Part shown: piece after piece, positions 20,722 to 26,462 of the stretch | Layout of the letters: each line of letters opens with the position of its first letter | Numbering within the stretch: position 1 is the first letter of the stretch | Virus record (IMG/VR): IMGVR_UViG_3300020054_000644 | Span: 1-26,462 of that record | From: a virus | Direction: 5' to 3' (one strand) | DNA: 26,462 nucleotides | Program-made: the position numbers and the translations under genes | The notes under the pieces: model-generated | What the model was told of the DNA's origin: nothing | Database searches by the model: none | What the model saw: only the letters and a program-made list of their open reading frames with translations

Positions 20722-20841
20722 ATGAAAATTAAAGTAGAAATCGAGCTTGACACAATAAGAGATAAAGAAGAGCTCGATGAACTGATAAGACTCATCAATA
20801 GCATCAGAAATAAAGATGATGATGATGAATATTATGATTAG
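20722..20841 (+). CDS. Small acidic protein
   Basis: A 39-residue protein, MKIKVEIELDTIRDKEELDE then LIRLINSIRNKDDDDEYYD, with a strand-helix outline and an acidic tail. AAGG upstream of the ATG. Comparable tiny proteins are common in phages. It is placed between a terminator and a promoter. Function unknown. Confidence 0.6.
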   Translation: MKIKVEIELDTIRDKEELDELIRLINSIRNKDDDDEYYD

Positions 20842-20879
20842 TTATAAGGATATAACGAAATTGTATAAAAAAAGTCACA

Positions 20880-20896
20880 CTTTTTGTGAAAAAAGT
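20880..20896 (+). repeat. 17-bp A/T dyad element upstream of a promoter
   Basis: CTTTTTGTGAAAAAAGT; the same 17 bases occur on the opposite strand at 18663-18679 and 21927-21943, each close upstream of a family A promoter. It could be an operator, an upstream promoter element or a terminator-like hairpin (CTTTTT / AAAAAG). Confidence 0.6.
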
Positions 20897-20907
20897 GAAA
20901 AAAACTG

Positions 20908-20936
20908 TTGACATTTCATTTTAGATGATGTATAAT
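20908..20936 (+). promoter_or_regulatory. Family A promoter
   Basis: TTGACA (20908-20913), 17-base spacer ending GATGATG, TATAAT (20931-20936), both exact. The start near 20943 gives a leader of about 37 bases to 20980, with GGAG. Confidence 0.88.
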
Positions 20937-20979
20937 AGTTCTATAAATTGGTAATATAACGCAATACGGAGAAAATACT

Positions 20980-21261
20980 ATGAACTTAACTCAAACTGAA
21001 ATCAAAAAATTTACTGACATTGTAAACAAAATGGATAGTGAAGATTCTCAACTTCTGATTCAAATTTGGAAAAATGCTCAAAACATGAAATCTGCCAATA
21101 AAGCTGCAGAGTTTAGGAAAGGAAATAACGTTCAATTCAAGAACAAATATGGTGAAAAGATTGTTGGTGTCGTAACTAAAGTCAACAGAAAAACTATTGC
21201 TGTTTCGACTTCAGAAGGCAATTGGAAAGTATCACCTAATCTTCTTAGTTTAGCGAGTTAA
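20980..21261 (+). CDS. Hypothetical phage protein with KOW/SH3-like C-terminus
   Basis: A 93-residue protein. The first half is helical; the second half is a likely small beta-barrel (KGNNVQFKNKYGEKIVGVVT followed by KVNRKTIAVST and GNWKVSPNLL) resembling KOW-like or SH3-like nucleic-acid or protein-binding segments of small phage proteins. Comparable proteins are common in phages with no known activity. It has its own promoter and a GGAG site. Confidence 0.7.
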   Translation: MNLTQTEIKKFTDIVNKMDSEDSQLLIQIWKNAQNMKSANKAAEFRKGNNVQFKNKYGEKIVGVVTKVNRKTIAVSTSEGNWKVSPNLLSLAS

Positions 21262-21264
21262 GTC

Positions 21265-21558
21265 GTGATCGAAATTCTTCAGGAAATTACTGAGTGGGAT
21301 AGTCCTGTGAAAAACGGGACTTACCACATAAATAGTGCAGGACATCTTGTCCAATTCAATGACACTATATTCAAAGCTCCTCTAAAAGGATTCAGCAAAG
21401 CAAGACGAAAATTTAAAAAAATTGGTGAAAGACCAGACATGTCAATGCCTACTATGAAAACTGTTGTAGGCTCAACTGGAAAAATTTACGTTATCAATAA
21501 TGGTGAATGCAGTTGTCCTGGCTTTCAATTTAGAGGAAAATGTAAACACATTCTATAA
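21265..21558 (+). CDS. Small SWIM-zinc-finger-like protein (GTG start)
   Basis: A 97-residue protein with a C-terminal CSCPGFQFRGKCKHIL motif (CxC...CxH), the pattern of a SWIM-type zinc finger that binds nucleic acid or protein. The middle is Lys-rich (FSKARRKFKKIGERPD). The start is GTG four bases after the previous stop, with only a weak ribosome site, so it probably depends on coupling. Function inferred only from the motif. Confidence 0.65.
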   Translation: MIEILQEITEWDSPVKNGTYHINSAGHLVQFNDTIFKAPLKGFSKARRKFKKIGERPDMSMPTMKTVVGSTGKIYVINNGECSCPGFQFRGKCKHIL

Positions 21559-21567
21559 GGAGAAACT

Positions 21568-21735
21568 ATGGAAAATTTAATAGCTTATTTAATTCTTGGT
21601 TTTATGTTACTATTGACATATATTGGATTTCATATGGCTTGTGAAAAAGATGCAGGAAAATACATTCCTTTGCTTTGGGAAAAAGGCGGAGCTTTAAACA
21701 AGACATATCATAAACTATTTGATAAGTGGAGATAA
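21568..21735 (+). CDS. Single-span membrane protein
   Basis: A 55-residue protein with a hydrophobic N-terminus (ENLIAYLILGFMLLLTYIGF) and a polar C-terminal region containing a Cys. AAGGAG lies 6 bases before the ATG. Function unknown. Confidence 0.65.
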   Translation: MENLIAYLILGFMLLLTYIGFHMACEKDAGKYIPLLWEKGGALNKTYHKLFDKWR

Positions 21736-21741
21736 CACTTG

Positions 21742-21921
21742 ATGAAATTTGAAATTTTATCCGATCGTAAAGTACTAAAGAAATGGGGAAAAATTGCATT
21801 AGTAATTCTTCCTGTACTTTTTTGGACTGCGTGGTACTACAGTATCAAATACATTTCAAAATTTAATGAGTTTGTTCAAAACTACGGTGATGAATGGCTT
21901 GAAGATTTTATGAGAGACTAA
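21742..21921 (+). CDS. Single-span membrane protein
   Basis: A 59-residue protein with a basic start (DRKVLKKWGK), one span (IALVILPVLFWTAWYYSI) and an acidic end. GGAG lies 10 bases before the ATG. The last base overlaps the second promoter cassette. It forms a pair with the preceding membrane protein. Confidence 0.62.
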   Translation: MKFEILSDRKVLKKWGKIALVILPVLFWTAWYYSIKYISKFNEFVQNYGDEWLEDFMRD

Positions 21922-21997
21922 ATTGAACTTTTTTCACAAAAAGGGTTGACATTTGCTTTGAGATGATGTACAATAGCTACATAAATTAGGAAAAGGA
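21921..21997 (+). repeat. 77-bp direct repeat, copy 2 (promoter cassette)
   Basis: Exact copy of 18657-18733. The junctions fall just after the upstream gene and in the leader of the next, as if a complete promoter-plus-ribosome-site cassette had been duplicated. Confidence 0.9.
21946..21974 (+). promoter_or_regulatory. Family A promoter
   Basis: TTGACA (21946-21951), 17-base spacer TTTGCTTTGAGATGATG, TACAAT (21969-21974), identical to that at 18682. Start near 21981; leader of about 23 bases with AGGAAAAGGAG. Confidence 0.85.
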
Positions 21998-22003
21998 GAA
22001 AAT

Positions 22004-22132
22004 ATGTATAAAGTGATAATAGGTGATATTGTTTATCTGTATGATAATATCAAAGATGCAAGGAAGGCCTTTCATATTGCAGTCAGTAAGAATGGTATCA
22101 ATAACGTGAAGGCGACCTATCAGAGTAAATAA
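22004..22132 (+). CDS. Small hypothetical early protein
   Basis: A 42-residue protein, MYKVIIGDIVYLYDNIKDAR followed by KAFHIAVSKNGINNVKATYQ. It has its own promoter and a GGAG site. Unrecognised. The GMP reductase gene starts 3 bases after it, so the two are probably cotranscribed. Confidence 0.62.
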   Translation: MYKVIIGDIVYLYDNIKDARKAFHIAVSKNGINNVKATYQSK

Positions 22133-22134
22133 AA

Positions 22135-23286
22135 ATGCGTATTGATAATGAAATCAAACTTGACTATAAAGATGTTTTGATTCGTCCAAAAAGATCAACA
22201 CTTGGAAGCAGAAAAGAAGTAGATCTATATCGTGAGTTTAATTATAGGAATTCTGAGCATTATGAAATGAGTATGAATGCTTTACGACCTGAAATGCCAG
22301 ATTATCGTGGTATTCCTATTATGGCTTCGAACATGGATGGAGTTGGTACATTTGAAATGGCAGATGTACTTTCGAAACATGGATTGTTTACCTGTCTTGT
22401 AAAAACTTATTCTAAAGAAGATCTAATTAAATTCTTTAATTCAGGAAAAATTCTTCGTACAGAACACTGTGCATATAGCATGGGTATTTCAATTGAAGAG
22501 CTTACTAAGTTTATTGAAGTATATCAACATGACCGAGAAGCAATTAAGTATGTATGTGTAGATGTTGCCAATGGATATAGTAATCGTTTTAGAGACTATA
22601 TCGCAACACTAAGAGAAAAAGCACCACATATTGTGATTATTGCTGGTAATGTTGTAACTGGTGAAATGACAGAAGAACTTATACTGAGTGGAGCAGATAT
22701 TGTTAAAGTTGGAATTGGACCTGGTAGTGTTTGCACTACTCGTATTCAAACTGGTGTGGGTTATCCTCAACTTTCAGCGGTCATTGAATGCGCTGATGCT
22801 GCACATGGTCTTGGTGGACATATTATTGCTGATGGTGGTTGTGTATCACCTGGTGATGTAGCAAAGGCATTTGCCGCAGGAGCAGATTTTGTAATGTTGG
22901 GTGGAATGCTCGCAGGACATGATGAAGGTGGTGGTAATGTAATTACTGAATCTATTATTTCAAACGTGCAGGCGCCCGCTACGTCCGCGGGGATTGGTAA
23001 ACGTATTGAGAAACAATTTGTAGAGTTTTATGGTATGAGTTCTAAGTCTGCTAATGATAAACACTTTGGTGGTCTTAAAGACTACAGATCCTCAGAAGGT
23101 CGTACAGTGGTGGTACCATATAAAGGACCAGTACTTAATACAGTACAGGACATTCTAGGTGGTTTACGTAGTGCGTGTACATATGCTGGTGCAGAAAAGC
23201 TTAAAAATTTAAGTAAATGTACAACCTTTGTTCGCTGCACTCAAACGCACAATCAAGTTTATGAAAGTTCAACAATAGGAGTATAA
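22135..23286 (+). CDS. guaC: GMP reductase
   Basis: NADPH-dependent reduction of GMP to IMP, recycling guanine nucleotides toward the adenine branch. The catalytic loop is VGIGPGSVCTTRIQTGVGYP with the active Cys. KLDYKDVLIRPKRSTLGSR at the N-terminus, HIIADGGCVSPGDVAKAF, LGGMLAGHDE and EFYGMSS also match GuaC rather than IMP dehydrogenase; there is no CBS pair. Length (383 aa) exceeds the usual ~346. Extra residues lie after the FNYRNS segment and in the loop before FYGMSS, where NVQAPATSAGIGKR is encoded by a GC-rich patch (22965-22993) unlike its surroundings. Cotranscribed with the small gene upstream. Confidence 0.92.
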   Translation: MRIDNEIKLDYKDVLIRPKRSTLGSRKEVDLYREFNYRNSEHYEMSMNALRPEMPDYRGIPIMASNMDGVGTFEMADVLSKHGLFTCLVKTYSKEDLIKFFNSGKILRTEHCAYSMGISIEELTKFIEVYQHDREAIKYVCVDVANGYSNRFRDYIATLREKAPHIVIIAGNVVTGEMTEELILSGADIVKVGIGPGSVCTTRIQTGVGYPQLSAVIECADAAHGLGGHIIADGGCVSPGDVAKAFAAGADFVMLGGMLAGHDEGGGNVITESIISNVQAPATSAGIGKRIEKQFVEFYGMSSKSANDKHFGGLKDYRSSEGRTVVVPYKGPVLNTVQDILGGLRSACTYAGAEKLKNLSKCTTFVRCTQTHNQVYESSTIGV

Positions 23287-23287
23287 T

Positions 23288-23497
23288 ATGGATAGAGCTA
23301 CAGTAATGGAGTTGCAATTGTCTAGAGCATTAGGCAGAGAAATTCAATGGGTGATTGATTCAGGTGGAGTTATGCCAGTTCAAATTCGTAAAAAATATGA
23401 CGAATTGAAAGCATTTTATGATACTCAAATCGCTAATGAAGAGTATAAACAAACAACTTTGTTTCCTGAATACGAACAAACTGAATTGTTTTCGTAA
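23288..23497 (+). CDS. Small hypothetical protein
   Basis: A 69-residue protein beginning two bases after the guaC stop, so probably part of the same unit. The core is helical (VMELQLSRALGREIQWVIDS), and the end carries repeated QTTLF / QTELF motifs of the PIP/clamp-like aromatic kind, which could bind a sliding clamp; this is speculative. Confidence 0.6.
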   Translation: MDRATVMELQLSRALGREIQWVIDSGGVMPVQIRKKYDELKAFYDTQIANEEYKQTTLFPEYEQTELFS

Positions 23498-23557
23498 TTG
23501 TAACAAAATATATGACTTTTTTATAACGTATTATAAAAATTTCGTATATATATTATC

Positions 23558-23580
23558 GTATAACTTTTGTTTTGTTATAC
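23558..23580 (+). other. Perfect 7-bp inverted repeat in an AT-rich gap
   Basis: GTATAAC (23558-23564) and GTTATAC (23574-23580) around TTTTGTTTT. It lies in the ~100-base gap 23498-23597, which is very AT-rich and holds no other gene. It could be an operator or a weak terminator; no T-run follows on the + strand. Confidence 0.5.
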
Positions 23581-23597
23581 TAACTGGGATGATCTAA

Positions 23598-23768
23598 TTG
23601 AAAAGAGAAACAGCACTAAAAATAATGAACCTCTCACCAGGAGTACACCCTATTGAGAAGTTAGTTGATATGCACCCAATGCGTCAAGTCGTATATGCTT
23701 CAATCTTACAAGTAGTTGTATTAGGATTTATGTTAGGCACGATGGCATTAGTAAATCTTTTTGTTTGA
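23598..23768 (+). CDS. Putative small membrane protein (TTG start)
   Basis: A 56-residue frame from TTG 23598, or 47 residues from ATG 23625. LSPGVHPIEKLVDMHPMRQV followed by a hydrophobic span (VVVLGFMLGTMALVNLFV). The HPIE...HPMR pattern seems non-random and similar short proteins occur in T4-like phages. No clear ribosome site for the TTG. Confidence 0.5.
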   Translation: MKRETALKIMNLSPGVHPIEKLVDMHPMRQVVYASILQVVVLGFMLGTMALVNLFV

Positions 23769-23790
23769 TTATTCTATTATAAGGAACACA

Positions 23791-24045
23791 ATGAATAACA
23801 AATTTATGATAGCAATTGCTGCTTGCTTAATTGCAGCACCAGCATACGCTGACTGGAGAATGGAGCGATTCGATTTGAATGGTGACAAACTAATCAGCAT
23901 AGAAGAACTTAAAGCATCCGAGTGCACCGTTAAAAAAGGTCTTTGGAAGCATGCAGATAAAAACAAAGATGGATTTTTAAATGTGAAAGAAGCAAGAAAT
24001 GCTTCTGAGTATATTTTTAGAGCCAACTGTCCTAAAAAGGTATAA
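23791..24045 (+). CDS. Secreted EF-hand calcium-binding protein
   Basis: An 84-residue protein with a clear Sec signal peptide (NNKFMIAIAACLIAAPAYA, cleavage after AYA) and two EF-hand loops: FDLNGDKLISIEE and ADKNKDGFLNVKE, both with Asp/Asn at positions 1, 3 and 5 and Glu at 12. The mature ~64-residue protein would be a periplasmic Ca2+ binder. Two Cys (SEC and ANC) could form a disulfide. AAGGA lies 6 bases before ATG 23791; an in-frame TTG at 23761 is disfavoured. Such proteins are common in bacteria but odd in phages. It may stabilise the envelope or sense Ca2+ during infection. Confidence 0.82.
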   Translation: MNNKFMIAIAACLIAAPAYADWRMERFDLNGDKLISIEELKASECTVKKGLWKHADKNKDGFLNVKEARNASEYIFRANCPKKV

Positions 24046-24137
24046 TGAACGATATAGAAAGATTAAAAGAGAAATTAGAAGTTGTACTTTTATGTGCAAT
24101 ATTTCTTGTTACATTATATGGAGTAAACCCAGTATAA
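24045..24137 (+). CDS. 30-residue membrane peptide
   Basis: MNDIERLKEKLEVVLLCAIF then LVTLYGVNPV: charged helix and one span. ATG shares a base with the EF-hand stop (TAATG) and its stop with the next start (TAATG), so translation is probably coupled. Function unknown. Confidence 0.55.
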   Translation: MNDIERLKEKLEVVLLCAIFLVTLYGVNPV

Positions 24138-24196
24138 TGAATACATTTTTCAAATATTGGATTCTACCTTGGTGTGGACTAATTCGTAAAAACTAA
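24137..24196 (+). CDS. Putative 19-residue membrane peptide
   Basis: MNTFFKYWILPWCGLIRKN: a Trp-rich amphipathic or hydrophobic peptide, linked by TAATG to the genes on both sides. Its tiny size makes it uncertain, but the unbroken coupling supports it. Confidence 0.4.
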   Translation: MNTFFKYWILPWCGLIRKN

Positions 24197-24324
24197 TGGA
24201 ATATTTAATAATACCTCTGGCTTTGCTTGTAACCTATGGCTTTTTAAAATTTGCACCTATGCACGACATAAAGTACGCGCTTTATGCAGAAAAAGTTCGT
24301 AAACTCAACAAACACAATCAATAA
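24196..24324 (+). CDS. 42-residue membrane peptide
   Basis: MEYLIIPLALLVTYGFLKFA then a basic, helical tail (DIKYALYAEKVRKLNKHNQ). Starts by TAATG coupling. One N-terminal span, cytoplasmic basic tail by the positive-inside rule. Function unknown. Confidence 0.55.
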   Translation: MEYLIIPLALLVTYGFLKFAPMHDIKYALYAEKVRKLNKHNQ

Positions 24325-24335
24325 GGAACACTGTT

Positions 24336-24446
24336 ATGAGAGCAATCATCAAAGGATTGCGATTGAACGGCGAGATTTGTGTTGAATGCTTGTTAGTAAC
24401 CACTTTCTTAGGAATGATGGTCTACAGCGTTAGTACGATAGTCTAG
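24336..24446 (+). CDS. 36-residue membrane peptide
   Basis: MRAIIKGLRLNGEICVECLL then VTTFLGMMVYSVSTIV: basic head, one span, two Cys (CVEC). AAGGA lies 8 bases upstream. It ends the + strand cluster, just before the bidirectional terminator. Confidence 0.5.
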   Translation: MRAIIKGLRLNGEICVECLLVTTFLGMMVYSVSTIV

Positions 24447-24471
24447 ACTTCAAAACTGCAATCCAAACAGC

Positions 24472-24499
24472 AAGGGACTCGAAAGGGTCCCTTATCTTT
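24472..24499. terminator. Bidirectional terminator between convergent genes
   Basis: AAGGGACTC (24472-24480) pairs with GGGTCCCTT (24485-24493), nine pairs with one G-T, closed by a GAAA tetraloop, followed by ATCTTTT. It lies between + and - strand genes and overlaps the end of the minus-strand coding sequence. Confidence 0.85.
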
Positions 24500-25043
24500 T
24501 ATTACAATGTTTTTTTGCTTTTTCGAGTACTCTAAGATTACTGTGAACAACAACAGAAGTTAACATAAGTGTAGGCATCAAGATTTCATTTGTGATTGTT
24601 TGTCTTTTTTGAATCTCTGGTAATATAGATCCAAATATTGCTGTTTTAAGAAGTACCATTTCATGTATCTCTGGCACTCTTGGTAATAAAGGATTCAATT
24701 CATATACACAATCGTAAGCGAGGGCTTTTTTGGTAGACCAGATATCTGCAGCTTGAACGAGAAAAAAGATCGTCCAGGTGGCTAAGCTGGCAGGTTCCTC
24801 CTCTGTTATTTTAAATTCAGGAAAAATTAATGTTGATTGAATGTGAGATGGATGTGGTAAATTAACAATTGAGCCATTAGGCATTATTCTTGCTTGACCT
24901 ATAATAACTCTTTGAACATATTCGTCATTGTATGGTGCAGTATAACCTGCTTCAAACATTACTCTTTGTATATCAGTGTACCCTGCATATACTGGAAAAC
25001 TTAAAAAAAGTAATCCGATAAGTAATTTATTTAGTAGTCGCAA
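24492..25043 (-). CDS. Exported/membrane protein, DUF5658-like
   Basis: A 183-residue minus-strand protein with a signal peptide (RLLNKLLIGLLFLSFPVYA, cleavage after VYA). In the second half LVQAADIWSTKKALAYDCVY followed by ELNPLLPRVPEIHE resembles the D..ST...G..ENPL pattern of DUF5658, with membrane helices around (VLLKTAIFGSILP). The start is TTG, with GGGA upstream, and overlaps the cyclase gene by 17 bases, so it is cotranscribed with it. Function unknown; the coupling suggests it works with the cyclase or its sensor. Confidence 0.68.
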   Translation of the reverse strand: MRLLNKLLIGLLFLSFPVYAGYTDIQRVMFEAGYTAPYNDEYVQRVIIGQARIMPNGSIVNLPHPSHIQSTLIFPEFKITEEEPASLATWTIFFLVQAADIWSTKKALAYDCVYELNPLLPRVPEIHEMVLLKTAIFGSILPEIQKRQTITNEILMPTLMLTSVVVHSNLRVLEKAKKHCNKR

Positions 25044-26462
25044 TGAAAATCCCGTCCCAATCTTTGGGTAGATCTTGCGTTTTCATATATTCACAACGCT
25101 CTATCCACATGGTATAATATCCAGCCATCTGACCTTCAAAACATTCCATTAAATCATTACATATTTTTATGGCTTTATCAAAGTTTTGTTTTCTATAATT
25201 CATATGCATAGCTTCATGCATCTCAGCCGGTTTAATATATTTATCCTTATTTAAATCTAAAACTGTGTATATCTCAATGCCTACTGATTTGCCCTTTACA
25301 GCAAGATCATCTACTTTCAAAAAGAAAAAGTCATTTCGACATCTTTCAACAGTTGCGCCACCTACTAAAAGCAAACAACCATATTCTTTACATTTAGATT
25401 CTATTCGTGCTGCTGTTGATACTGCATCTCCAAGAACATCATAACTATGTCGCTCTGTAGAACCCATTTCACCAAGATATCCGAGACCAGTATTAATACC
25501 GGCACCCATACCAATTGGTGGTCTTCCTTCAGCAATAATCTTTTTATTAAATTCTTCTACAGATTTAAGCATGTTCAATCCAGTTTGAACAGCAGTTTTA
25601 GGGTGGTCAGGATCTTCTATAGGTGCGTTGTGGATGTGCATCGACGCATCGCCTATATATTTAATAATCATTCCATCAGCGTTAAGGACAGGCTCAGTGA
25701 TTGAATCCATATATCCATTCATTAATTTCGTTAATCCTTGTACGTCATCTCCAAAGCTTTCACCTAAAGGTGTAAATCCTCTTAAATCAGAAAAACAAAT
25801 ACTAATTTCTTTTTTCATTCCCTCTTTAACGAGAGAAGGATTCTCTTGGAGTAAACGAACGACTGTAGGAGAAGCATACCCAGCAAATTGTTTTGCTAGT
25901 TGACGTTTCTCTAAAAACGTGATAAAATACTTGTTAAAACTTGATTGAGCAAATACTACTAAGGAAGCAAATGAACTCATTGTGGCGTCAACGAATAGCA
26001 GCGAATCAGTCCATAAATAATATGATATTAATGAAGAGGAAGCGAGCAGAAATAAACTCGTTGTCAATCCAAGAATTGTGGGCAAAATATAGACCGCTCC
26101 AAGGATACCTAGACTCAGTAAGACCAGAAGAAGCAGCTCGACTATTGGCTGCCAGTCGGGAATCTGTATTTCAACTCCTGAAAGGACGGTCTGAACCAGG
26201 TGTGCTTGAACTTCGTGAGGATACTTTGCACCCGTTGGGGTTGCGACTGGATTAGCATATCCTTCTGCTGTAATACCAAATATTAATACCTTTCCATCTG
26301 GTAAAGGATCAAGTATACTTACTTGTTCAAATTCGTTCCAGAAAGCAATTGGTATTTCGGCAAAACTATTTGTTGTGATAGGATCTTGACGACCCATACG
26401 AATCCACTCAACTCCGAGTGGACCTACTTTCATTTGATAACTGGGTTCTCCTGTGAACACTC
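25027..26462 (-). CDS. CHASE2-like class III adenylate/guanylate cyclase, N-terminally truncated by the window
   Basis: Membrane sensor cyclase. The visible N-terminal part is a CHASE2-like extracytoplasmic domain (VLIFGITAEGYANPVATPTG then AKYPHEVQAHLVQTVLSG), followed by several transmembrane helices, then the catalytic domain: ISICFSDLRGFTPLGES (metal Asp), GMIIKYIGDASMHIHNA (Lys and second metal Asp) and SYDVLGDAVSTAARIES. The Lys and the Asp of YDVLGD fit ATP specificity. In the last motif the usual transition-state Asn is Ser, while the Arg is kept, so activity is uncertain. The C-terminal end (MNYRKQNFDKAIKICNDLM ... DLPKDWDGIFIATTK) is the standard tail of bacterial CHASE2 cyclases. 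The frame is open to the window edge, so no start is assigned. A substrate of GTP or another nucleotide is not excluded. Confidence 0.85.
   Translation of the reverse strand, partial: VFTGEPSYQMKVGPLGVEWIRMGRQDPITTNSFAEIPIAFWNEFEQVSILDPLPDGKVLIFGITAEGYANPVATPTGAKYPHEVQAHLVQTVLSGVEIQIPDWQPIVELLLLVLLSLGILGAVYILPTILGLTTSLFLLASSSLISYYLWTDSLLFVDATMSSFASLVVFAQSSFNKYFITFLEKRQLAKQFAGYASPTVVRLLQENPSLVKEGMKKEISICFSDLRGFTPLGESFGDDVQGLTKLMNGYMDSITEPVLNADGMIIKYIGDASMHIHNAPIEDPDHPKTAVQTGLNMLKSVEEFNKKIIAEGRPPIGMGAGINTGLGYLGEMGSTERHSYDVLGDAVSTAARIESKCKEYGCLLLVGGATVERCRNDFFFLKVDDLAVKGKSVGIEIYTVLDLNKDKYIKPAEMHEAMHMNYRKQNFDKAIKICNDLMECFEGQMAGYYTMWIERCEYMKTQDLPKDWDGIFIATTK

Noticed and set aside
7622-21974. Repeated AAAAACAGTTGACATTT-like segments considered as a CRISPR or other repeat array.
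   Set aside because: They are dispersed, unevenly spaced and coincide with -35 elements, so they are promoters, not an array.
25447-26255. Plus-strand frames opposite the cyclase gene.
   Set aside because: Antisense shadows of a strongly supported minus-strand gene, with no ribosome sites or recognisable domains.
1-26462. tRNA genes, insertion sequences, integrase or attachment sites, and defence systems.
   Set aside because: None seen. The two glycosyltransferases and the cyclase have no transposase, recombinase or effector genes beside them.

Overview
This window looks like part of a large, AT-rich, tailed-phage genome of the marine T4-like type. Almost all genes lie on the + strand. They are short, tightly packed and often coupled by ATGA or TAATG overlaps. 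The recognisable set fits that group: ribonucleotide reductase beta subunit, a T4 RNase H-type 5' nuclease, a RuvC-like resolvase, PhoH, a PD-(D/E)XK exonuclease, a dNMP kinase-like protein, a HAD nucleotidase-like protein, an MPTYEF-type protein, phage bS21, DUF932 and many small conserved phage proteins. One sequence matches the T4 late promoter exactly (TATAAATA). No virion structural genes or tRNAs were seen. The Shemin-type 5-aminolevulinate synthase, the low GC and the bS21 gene suggest a marine alphaproteobacterial host, possibly SAR11-like; this is inference.

Layout. 1-3565: a glutaredoxin domain fused in frame to NrdB, then 5-aminolevulinate synthase (hemA), a coiled-coil membrane protein and a DUF454 membrane protein. 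3580-7620: many tiny proteins, a second glutaredoxin, an IscU Fe-S scaffold and a thermonuclease-like protein. 7621-8180: tandem promoters, an extended bS21 gene and, right after its stop codon, a GC-rich structured RNA element closed by a 9-bp helix and ending in a T-run. 8195-17997: replication, recombination, lysis and nucleotide genes, including a SleB-type hydrolase, RuvC, a kinase, two glycosyltransferases, RNase H, PhoH and an exonuclease. 18000-22132: an early-looking region of short transcription units with near-consensus sigma70 promoters and several terminators, carrying a small ppGpp hydrolase, DUF932 and small proteins. 22135-24446: GMP reductase, a secreted EF-hand protein and a chain of tiny membrane peptides. 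24472-26462: a bidirectional terminator, then two convergent minus-strand genes, a signal-peptide protein and a CHASE2-like class III nucleotide cyclase that runs off the window.

Three themes stand out. (1) Iron cofactors: ALA synthase for haem, IscU for Fe-S, two glutaredoxins and the di-iron NrdB. (2) Purine signalling: a predicted ppGpp hydrolase, GMP reductase and a receptor-type cyclase. (3) Transcription: at least ten TTGACA/TATAAT-like promoters, most falling into two families with conserved spacers, several inside coding sequence, and two placed so that the transcript should be leaderless (bS21 and the ppGpp hydrolase).

All calls come from reading the sequence and remembered family motifs; no search was run. 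Hairpins and counts were worked out by hand.
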